Below are positions 50,925-56,676 of a stretch of DNA of 56,676 bases, piece by piece; the first letter of the stretch is position 1; the number at the start of each line of letters is the position of its first letter. The translations under genes were made by a program, and so were the position numbers. The DNA is from Methylobacter sp. (lineage in GTDB: Bacteria; Pseudomonadota; Gammaproteobacteria; Methylococcales; Methylomonadaceae). The notes beneath the pieces were generated by a model. It did no database searches, had not been told where the DNA came from, and saw only the letters and a program-made list of their open reading frames with translations. The DNA is taken from positions 1 to 56,676 of the forward strand of contig JAURZV010000006.1 of assembly GCA_030653175.1 (NCBI GenBank), written 5' to 3'.

Positions 50925-52514
50925 TTAGTCCTCGGGGCGCAGCGCGCCCTGACTGCATTCCCACGCGGCGCGTGGGAACGAGAAGTCGTATAAATCCCAA
51001 TGCTGCTTGCGTATCAATTCCAAACATAACCGCAGCTCTTGTTCCAGCGCCCGGTCGACACTCAAAAACGGACTATGCTCGCGCAGTTGCTCAACAGTCT
51101 TTTTCAAAGCCGGGCTTAACGCATCCACATTGCCCCTCAACTCAACACCCTGAACAACTGCAAGCAATGCGGCCACCGCAACCTGTTCGGTCAACTCCAA
51201 AATACGGATGCAATCTCGGGCCGCGATAGTGCCCATGCTGACTTTGTCCTGATTGTGGCATTCGGTGGAGCGGGAAAACACGCTGGCGGGCATGGTCAAT
51301 TTAAGGGCTTCTGCGGTCCAGGCGGATACGGCTATCTGCAATGCCTTGAAACCGTGGCTCAACAAGGCTTGCTCGCCAACAGCGCCGGAAAGATTGGCAG
51401 GTAGGCCGTTATTGAATTTGGGATCCATCAACTGCGCCATTTGCCGGTCCATTAAATCGGCCAGATTGGCTACGGCGGTTTTAAGCGAATCCATCGCAAA
51501 AGCAATATGCCCGCCGTAAAAATGGCCGCCATGCAAGACGTGCTCACCCTCAGCATCGATGATCGGGTTGTCATTGGCGCTGTTTAATTCATTTTCGATA
51601 AACTGTCTAAGCCAGGGCAATGAATCTTCCAACACGCCGATGATATGGGGCGCGCAACGCAGGGAATAGCGATCCTGCAAGCGGGTATCGTGGCGCGGCG
51701 CACTGCGCTGCAACTGCAAATCCGAACGTATCCGCTCGGCGACATGGTTTTGTCCGGGGTGCGGCTTAACCGAAAACAGTTTTTCGTCAAAATGGTAGGC
51801 ATTGCCTTTTAAGGCGACCGAAACCAGGCTGGTGATGCGCGTGGTCAGTCGGGATAAATATTCGGCTCGTTGATAGGCAAGGCAGGCGATGCCGGTCATG
51901 GCAGCCGTACCGTTCATAATCGCGAGACCTTCTTTGGGTTTTAAGGTCAGCGGTTCGATATTGAGCCCGGCAAAAACGGTTTGCGTGGGTTGCCGCTGTC
52001 CCTGATAAAGCACGTCCCGCTCACCGGCCAGCACAGCCGCGACATAGGATAAAGGCGTTAAATCGCCGCTGGCGCCGACCGAGCCTTCCTGCGGGATCAT
52101 CGGCAAAATGTCCTGCTTTAATAATTCAGCCAACTGCTGCAATAGCTTGTAGCGGACGCCCGAGTAACCGCGAGCCAGACTGGTCAAACGCACCGCCAAA
52201 ATAGCCCGCGTTTGCTCCACATCAAAATGATTGCCCAGCCCGCAGCCGTGGAAGGTATACAGCTGTTTGGGCAGTTGCTCGACCAGGTTAAGTGGAATGG
52301 AGACCGTGCAGGACTCGCCATAACCGGTAGTTACGCCGTAGACAAAGCCTTCTTCCTTTAACAAGGTATCGATAAACCGGGCGCCCTTATCTATGCGCTC
52401 AATAAATTCAGGCTGTCGGCCCAGTTCAAGCTGCGCTTGTTGACTGGCTACCTGACAAACGGCCTCAATGGTCAACGGTTGACCATCAAAAACCACGGTA
52501 TTTTTACTGTTCAT
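50925..52514 (-). CDS. Aromatic amino-acid ammonia-lyase (HAL/PAL/TAL family) with a repeat-encoded tail
   Basis: The product has about 529 residues. The ATG at 52514 overlaps the acyltransferase stop by 11 nt. The MIO cofactor triad Ala148-Ser149-Gly150 lies in EGSVGASGDLTPLSY. Also present are GVTTGYGES near the N-terminus and NDNPIIDAEG. By analogy with flexirubin and APE clusters it may deaminate Tyr or Phe to the cinnamate-type starter, but substrate cannot be assigned and His remains possible. The natural end is near HWDLYD. The frame then reads 17-18 codons of REP DNA (FPRAAWECSQGALRPED) to a stop at 50925, because the original stop seems to have been lost. Confidence 0.86.
   Translation of the reverse strand: MNSKNTVVFDGQPLTIEAVCQVASQQAQLELGRQPEFIERIDKGARFIDTLLKEEGFVYGVTTGYGESCTVSIPLNLVEQLPKQLYTFHGCGLGNHFDVEQTRAILAVRLTSLARGYSGVRYKLLQQLAELLKQDILPMIPQEGSVGASGDLTPLSYVAAVLAGERDVLYQGQRQPTQTVFAGLNIEPLTLKPKEGLAIMNGTAAMTGIACLAYQRAEYLSRLTTRITSLVSVALKGNAYHFDEKLFSVKPHPGQNHVAERIRSDLQLQRSAPRHDTRLQDRYSLRCAPHIIGVLEDSLPWLRQFIENELNSANDNPIIDAEGEHVLHGGHFYGGHIAFAMDSLKTAVANLADLMDRQMAQLMDPKFNNGLPANLSGAVGEQALLSHGFKALQIAVSAWTAEALKLTMPASVFSRSTECHNQDKVSMGTIAARDCIRILELTEQVAVAALLAVVQGVELRGNVDALSPALKKTVEQLREHSPFLSVDRALEQELRLCLELIRKQHWDLYDFSFPRAAWECSQGALRPED
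50931..50982. repeat. REP unit upstream of the RAYT gene, inside the ammonia-lyase 3' end
   Basis: The unit reads GGCGCAGCGCGCCCTGACTG and continues CATTCCCACGCGGCGCGTGGGAACGAG. It is translated as the C-terminal tail of the ammonia-lyase on the minus strand. It faces the opposing units on the far side of the RAYT gene. Confidence 0.85.
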
Positions 52515-53451
52515 CGCTTTCTTTATCAACCCAGTGCCAAAAATCGAAAAAATTAAACCACTGTAACGGTTCCATTAAGCAATAATGCTCCAGCCGCTGG
52601 GCATAACGCTGAATTGTTTGCTGCATGGCTTGCTCGCGGGTTTTTCTGGGGAACGTCAATAGTTCGCTGAAATGCTCAAAATAGATCACCTGCTTGCCCT
52701 GCTGTTTCAAGCAAAACAGGGTGTAAACCGGACATTTAAGCAGTGAAGCCAGGATAAACGGGCCTTGCGGGAACAACGCATCAGCACCCAGAAACCTGGC
52801 CCGGCTAACGCGCGGATTCCGACTTACCGACGTTCTGTCCGCGGTAATAATGATCAATTCGCCGTTATCGATTTTATCGCTCAGCAACATGGCCGTGGCG
52901 GCGCTAATGTCGGTAACCTGGATCAGGTTTAAGCCGCTGTTCTCGTTGGTTTGCTTTAGCAAGCGATTGAATTTTTCAGCGTGTTTGGTATGCACCAGCA
53001 CGTTAATGCGAGGTGCGTCATCCAGATCCGCAATCACGCGGCAGACTTCAAGATTGCCCAAATGCGAACCCAGCAGGATTGCGCCCCTATCCGTCTTGAC
53101 TTGAGCCAGTAATTCGTCGCGTCCTCGATAGCTTACGTCTGCACGCGACAACGCGCCCGACCAGGCCGCCAATTTATCGATAACGGCGTTGGCAAAGCTG
53201 ATGAAGTGCCGATAGCTGTCCCGGAGATTTCCGCTCAAATTTGATGCCGGCAAAAGCTTCGCGACGCGCTTTAGATAGGCCTGACTGGCCTCCCTGCCCG
53301 GCTTGTTCACCAGCCAGTAATAACTCACGACGGGATATAAAAACCACTGCAACACGGTAGGCCCGAACAACAGGTAAACGCGCAGCAAAAAACGCATGCC
53401 CCAAATCATGCTCCATTCACCCACATCTGACCAATGCGAAGATTTTTTCAT
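52504..53451 (-). CDS. LpxL-type lipid acyltransferase of the aryl-polyene operon
   Basis: This 315-residue membrane-associated acyltransferase has an N-terminal hydrophobic segment (MRFLLRVYLLFGPTVLQWFL). The catalytic H-x4-E motif lies in LLGSHLGNLEVCR. Further blocks are LVHTKHAEKFNRLL and the FPQGPFILASLLKCPVY region. In APE pathways such acyltransferases help assemble the lipid part of the pigment. Its start overlaps the glycosyltransferase stop by 1 nt (TAATG) and its stop overlaps the ammonia-lyase start. Confidence 0.85.
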   Translation of the reverse strand: MKKSSHWSDVGEWSMIWGMRFLLRVYLLFGPTVLQWFLYPVVSYYWLVNKPGREASQAYLKRVAKLLPASNLSGNLRDSYRHFISFANAVIDKLAAWSGALSRADVSYRGRDELLAQVKTDRGAILLGSHLGNLEVCRVIADLDDAPRINVLVHTKHAEKFNRLLKQTNENSGLNLIQVTDISAATAMLLSDKIDNGELIIITADRTSVSRNPRVSRARFLGADALFPQGPFILASLLKCPVYTLFCLKQQGKQVIYFEHFSELLTFPRKTREQAMQQTIQRYAQRLEHYCLMEPLQWFNFFDFWHWVDKESDEQ

Positions 53452-54182
53452 TATCGATGCCTGCTCAGCAATTGGGGAATGCGTAGCAACATGCCGAAAA
53501 ACAGCTTGGCATGGGTTTTTGAAATCATGAGGTTATCCCGCCACAACTTAAAATGCGACACGCCGTCATAAGGATATTGCACGGCAGTCGGTATATTGAC
53601 GACATCAACGCCCTGCCAATACAGGCGCACAAGGATGTCGATGTCAAAATCCATGCCTCCGGCTATGCGTGCGTTACCGGCTAACTCCGCAACCGCCGCC
53701 AGAGGATATAAGCGAAAACCGCACATGCTGTCCGCAATCGAAAAGGATAAGGTGTTGATCCATACCCACAGATTGGCAATATTTCGACCGTAAACCCGGC
53801 TCTTTGGCGCTGTTTTATCAAACAACGGCTGCCCTAAAATCAGCGCGAAAGGATGTTGCCTGGCAGCGTCAATAAACGCCGGAATGTCGTTAATATCGTG
53901 CTGTCCATCGGCATCGATCTGGATCGCATGACTAAATCCCAACGCCTGTGCAGCCTCAAAGCCGTCCAGCACGGCAGCGCCTTTGCCGCCGTTTTCCAAA
54001 CGATGGATTAACGTGAGCCAATCCGGCTCACGTTCGACACAGTCTGCCAGAATTTGGGAGCATAGCGACGAGCTGCCGTCATTAACCAATATCGTCGGAA
54101 GGCCGAAGCTTTTTAATTTGGCAAGCACATGGGGGATCGCGACTTCATGATTGTAAACGGGAATGATGATGCAGGTTTTCAT
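53451..54182 (-). CDS. Family 2 glycosyltransferase of the aryl-polyene operon
   Basis: This 243-residue GT2 fold protein opens with CIIIPVYNHEVAIPHVLAKL, followed by VNDGSSS and the DADGQHD metal-binding motif. Later blocks are SMCGFRLYPL and GGMDFDIDILVRLYW. It resembles dolichyl/undecaprenyl-phosphate sugar transferases and may glycosylate a lipid or the polyene head group. No transmembrane domain is obvious. The start overlaps the ligase-dehydratase stop by 4 nt (ATGA). Confidence 0.87.
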   Translation of the reverse strand: MKTCIIIPVYNHEVAIPHVLAKLKSFGLPTILVNDGSSSLCSQILADCVEREPDWLTLIHRLENGGKGAAVLDGFEAAQALGFSHAIQIDADGQHDINDIPAFIDAARQHPFALILGQPLFDKTAPKSRVYGRNIANLWVWINTLSFSIADSMCGFRLYPLAAVAELAGNARIAGGMDFDIDILVRLYWQGVDVVNIPTAVQYPYDGVSHFKLWRDNLMISKTHAKLFFGMLLRIPQLLSRHR

Positions 54183-56002
54183 CCGTTGTCCTCGTAAACC
54201 ATGCGCCCTGAACTATGCATACCGCGCTCAGAACTGAAATTAAAATACAGTTTTCCCGACGCCGCTTTCCAATCGAGAGCCAGCGTTAATTCATCGCCGG
54301 GCTGTATGACTTGGGTAAATTTAACAACTTCCATATGTGAAAACGGTTTATCGATAACAAAAAACAGTTTGCCGAAATGTTCCACCCAAGCCAGTTGAAC
54401 CACGCCCGGCAAGACCGGATAACCGGCAAAATGATCGGGGAAATACAGCAAATCTTCTGGCACCTTAAGACCAAGCCGGGCGCTGTCGGGAGCAACATCC
54501 AGACTCAGCACTTGAGGCAATTTCCGGCTATCAAAATCCAACAGGCTTTTTAACAGCGGCTGCTTGATTTTGCCCTGAGTCGTTAGCGGCATGGTGTTTA
54601 CAAACAACCACTTTCTGGGTAACACCACTGCCTCAAACCATTGCCCAAGGGTTTTGCGCAGTTGCCTGATTAGCTGGTTTCTGCCCTGGCTTTTCAATTG
54701 CTTCACTCCCTGTTGGCTTAACACAATGACCGCCGCGACGACATCCCTGCTTTTGGCTATCACCAGCGCATGAGCATCATCTATCCACGGCTCGCTCATC
54801 AAACGCTGTTCCAGTTCGACCAAGGACAGGCGTTTTTCTTCTATTTTAACGATGCGATCCGAACGTCCATGCAGCATAAACCGGCCATCGTCCAACAGGG
54901 TGATTTGATCATCCAGTTGAAATCCCCCAAATCCCCCCCTGCCCCCCCTTTTTCTAAGGGGGGAGAGATTATTCCTTGGTGAAAAAGAGAATTCCTCCGT
55001 GGTAAAGAAGGAAGATTTCTCATCCCCCCCCTTTGAAAAAGGGGGGTTGGGGGGGATTTCCAAATAAGGCGAATGCAACAACCACTTATTGTCAATACAG
55101 CTTAACCTCATGCCGGAAAATAACGTCCAAGCGGCCGTTATAGAATGTCGCCTCCAGGCAATACCGCCGGTCTCTGAGCTACCGTAGATTTCGATCACCG
55201 CCTGTTTGCCATCGGTCAATATCTGCTGTGCCGCGTTCTCCGGCAACGCGCCGCCGGAACTGAAAATCGCCTTTAACCCGGCAATGCCGTTCCAAGGCGA
55301 AGCTTGATCCAAGCGTTTTAAATGCGCCGGGCTGGCAATCCAGTAAGCCGATCCGTGTTGAATGGCATTAACCAGCGTTTCAGGATTGATATAAGCCTGA
55401 CTATGAAAACACCGTCCTGCCGACAACGGCCATAACACGCGAAACAGCAAGCCATAGATATGCTGATGGCTGACCGTTGCCAGTGCCGCCGCATCACCCA
55501 GTTGTTCGCCCCAGTGTTTTTCCAGCGCGGCGATTTCAAGCTGGAACTGGTTCAGGCATTTGGCTATCGGCTTGGCCTGCCCTGTAGAACCGGAGGTAAA
55601 AATAACCAGCTGATTATCCAAAGGGTTTAGCGGCGATAAAGACCGGCTGGAACTGTCGGGTGCCTCTAAACAGTAATCGAAACAGTCGCCGTTTTGCCAA
55701 TCGCCCAGCAACTGACAGTCTTGCGATAATTGCTCTGCGGTGCCGGGGCGGTTATTGCCGGGTATCCGGATTTGTTTACCGGCATGTAGTAACGCAAACA
55801 ACAGAACGGCAAAAGGATAAGCGTCTTCAGTGTACAGGGCGTAGTGCTGAAACGGTTGTGCTTGCAGCCTGTCAATCCAAAATTTAACCGTGTTTGCAAA
55901 CTGTTCTGCCGAATAATACTGCCCTGAATGATAGGCAATAGGCGCGTCAACCGGCCTTTTGTCAATTAAACAGCGCGACAGCGGCAGCAGCTTATCTGAC
56001 AT
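54179..56002 (-). CDS. Acyl-ACP/CoA ligase fused to a hot-dog dehydratase, with an in-frame repeat-encoded insert
   Basis: The product has 607 residues. The ANL adenylation domain shows IFTSGSTGQAKPIAK (A3), IYGSSETGGIAWR (A5), GRSDRIVKIEEKRLSLVELE (A8) and TTQGKIKQ (A10 Lys). The C-terminal part (from about 500) is a FabA/Z-like hot-dog domain with FPDHFAGYPVLPGVVQLAW. APE clusters often encode these two functions separately (ApeH and ApeI); here they are one protein. About 48 residues at 314-361 are encoded by a palindromic repeat (54919-55061; starts EIPPNPPFSKGG, ends LRKRGGRGGFGG). It lies between A5 and A8 and splits HSPYL from DDQITLLDDGRF without breaking the frame. Confidence 0.88.
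   Translation of the reverse strand: MSDKLLPLSRCLIDKRPVDAPIAYHSGQYYSAEQFANTVKFWIDRLQAQPFQHYALYTEDAYPFAVLLFALLHAGKQIRIPGNNRPGTAEQLSQDCQLLGDWQNGDCFDYCLEAPDSSSRSLSPLNPLDNQLVIFTSGSTGQAKPIAKCLNQFQLEIAALEKHWGEQLGDAAALATVSHQHIYGLLFRVLWPLSAGRCFHSQAYINPETLVNAIQHGSAYWIASPAHLKRLDQASPWNGIAGLKAIFSSGGALPENAAQQILTDGKQAVIEIYGSSETGGIAWRRHSITAAWTLFSGMRLSCIDNKWLLHSPYLEIPPNPPFSKGGDEKSSFFTTEEFSFSPRNNLSPLRKRGGRGGFGGFQLDDQITLLDDGRFMLHGRSDRIVKIEEKRLSLVELEQRLMSEPWIDDAHALVIAKSRDVVAAVIVLSQQGVKQLKSQGRNQLIRQLRKTLGQWFEAVVLPRKWLFVNTMPLTTQGKIKQPLLKSLLDFDSRKLPQVLSLDVAPDSARLGLKVPEDLLYFPDHFAGYPVLPGVVQLAWVEHFGKLFFVIDKPFSHMEVVKFTQVIQPGDELTLALDWKAASGKLYFNFSSERGMHSSGRMVYEDNG
54919..55061. repeat. 143 bp palindromic repeat inserted in frame in the ligase-dehydratase gene
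   Basis: The arms are GAAATCCCCCAAATCCCCCC (left) and CTTTGAAAAAGGGGGG with GGGGGGATTTCC (right). The centre includes GAAGGAAGATT. It is the second copy of the family seen at 43651-43784, with the same orientation relative to its host gene and the same reading frame. The lengths differ by 9 bp (143 versus 134), a multiple of three. Confidence 0.9.
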
Positions 56003-56543
56003 GCTTCTGGGTTCTCATCCTGACCAGATATTCGGCGGCAAATAAAACACCCATCAACACGTAGGCGATCAGGCCGTTGTATAAACTCCAGACTTCCAGG
56101 CTGGCCCAAAGCGCCGTTACCCATGCCAGAGTGCCGTTAATAATGAAGAAGCCGCACCAGACTTGAGTCACACGACGGGTATAAATAACGCCTTCCGGCG
56201 GCAAATCGGGGTGCTGTATGCGTGCCAGACGCTCAATTAAACTGGGCGGCGAAAACAGGCTCCAGCCGAAAATGAGCAGCATCAAGCCATTGACCAGAAG
56301 AGGATAAAACAGCAAGGTGCCCAATTGATTGCTCCACATTGCGAATATGCAATAGCCGATGCCGGCAATCAATAGCGGGGTGCTCCAGTGTTTACGGGAA
56401 TAACTGGCCGCCAGTCTGACCAGTAACAACACAATCAGTATGGCGGCTATTTTCCAGGGCTCAAAATACTCTCTGCCGAAAAAAACCACCAACGGGTATA
56501 ACAAAGTGGATAACCCCATCACGCCGTTTACAAACCAGCGCAT
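55992..56543 (-). CDS. COG4648-type membrane protein of the aryl-polyene operon
   Basis: This 183-residue inner-membrane protein has about five helices (FVNGVMGLSTLLYPLVVFFG, IAAILIVLLLVRLAA, LLIAGIGYCIFAMW, LLFYPLLVNGLMLLIFGW, then two near the C-terminus). The EGVIYTRRVTQVWCGFFIINGT stretch is typical of the COG4648 proteins found in APE and flexirubin operons. It overlaps the ligase gene by 11 nt. It is the first gene of the operon inside the window. The ACP genes expected upstream would lie beyond the right edge unless a promoter sits in the repeats after 56543. Confidence 0.82.
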   Translation of the reverse strand: MRWFVNGVMGLSTLLYPLVVFFGREYFEPWKIAAILIVLLLVRLAASYSRKHWSTPLLIAGIGYCIFAMWSNQLGTLLFYPLLVNGLMLLIFGWSLFSPPSLIERLARIQHPDLPPEGVIYTRRVTQVWCGFFIINGTLAWVTALWASLEVWSLYNGLIAYVLMGVLFAAEYLVRMRTQKHVR

Positions 56544-56549
56544 GTTTAT

Positions 56550-56676
56550 CTCGCTCCCACGCGCTGCGTCACTGCCATTAAGTTAAGCCGAAAATAGTTA
56601 CGGTTGAATGCCGTGGGCGCGAATTTTTTCGCGCGATCAGTGTTAAAAATCGCGAAAAAATTGGCGCCCACACTAT
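56550..56676. repeat. REP half-site followed by a truncated copy of the 15 bp-ended element
   Basis: CTCGCTCCCACGCGCTGCG (56550-56568) is followed at once by CACTGCCATTAAGTTAA, the terminal repeat of the element at 33303-33431. The hairpin GGGCGCGAATTTTTTCGCGC and the start of its inverted partner follow, then the window ends. The element appears inserted into a REP unit. Confidence 0.8.

Noticed and set aside
50920-51027. N-terminal extension of the RAYT protein
   Set aside because: The codons (VPTRRVGMQSGRAAPRG) come from the REP unit. The ATG at 50919 matches RAYT starts.

Overview
The window looks like chromosomal DNA of a gammaproteobacterium, plausibly a methanotroph-type (Methylococcales-like) organism. 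The basis is moderate GC, a complete aryl-polyene (APE) pigment operon, a PpnN nucleosidase, a giant cyclic-glucan synthase and a very high load of interspersed palindromic repeats. The genus-level assignment is inference only; no rRNA or other marker gene is present.

Layout. (1) 1-3.4 kb, minus strand: three consecutive overlapping tyrosine recombinases (a recombinase-in-trio or RIT-like element). Two of the three are broken and the third runs off the left edge. (2) 4.0-17.0 kb, plus strand: a defence-type operon. It holds an XRE regulator, a DUF499 AAA+ ATPase, a short PglZ-domain protein, an AT-rich protein ending in a HEPN RNase-type motif, a DUF1156 adenine methyltransferase, a UPF0175/DUF3368 (PIN-like) pair, an unrecognised small protein and a SNF2 helicase. 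This is a BREX/Hma-like helicase-methylase-ATPase locus carrying embedded extra genes, and is the best candidate for a little-described system. (3) 18.2-26.8 kb: one 2846-residue cyclic beta-1,2-glucan synthase (NdvB/Cgs type). (4) 27.2-32.9 kb, minus strand: two signalling proteins, a PAS-PAS-GGDEF-EAL protein and a CheB-CheR-PAS hybrid. (5) 33.5-37.3 kb, minus strand: topoisomerase III and the nucleotide nucleosidase PpnN. (6) 37.5-39.6 kb: a small His/Tyr/Asn/Arg-rich exported protein, a cold-shock protein, an RRM RNA-binding protein with a TTG start, and a noncoding stretch with four DnaA-box matches. (7) 39.7-56.5 kb, minus strand: a lipoprotein gene and then the APE operon. In transcription order the operon reads membrane protein, acyl ligase-dehydratase fusion, glycosyltransferase, acyltransferase, aromatic ammonia-lyase, [RAYT transposase], thioesterase, [VapBC], LolA-like protein, MMPL exporter, halogenase-like flavoprotein, DUF3261 lipoprotein, ketosynthase, dehydratase, ketoreductase, ketosynthase. 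The acyl carrier proteins expected for this pathway are not seen and probably lie beyond the right edge.

The most striking structural signal is the repeats. REP/BIME palindromes with a CTCGTTCCCACGC core recur between genes, and a REP-associated tyrosine transposase (RAYT) sits between two of them. A different G/C-tract palindrome is inserted in frame, in the same orientation and translated in the same reading frame, inside two enzymes of the APE operon; another palindrome sits in frame inside topB. Repeat clusters at gene ends are bounded by long direct duplications of the neighbouring gene's 3' end (78 bp perfect at topB; 49 bp at about 88% identity in the APE operon). In the APE operon this left both originally overlapping genes intact. 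At the ammonia-lyase the duplicated stop codon appears to have decayed, so the protein now ends in a repeat-encoded tail.
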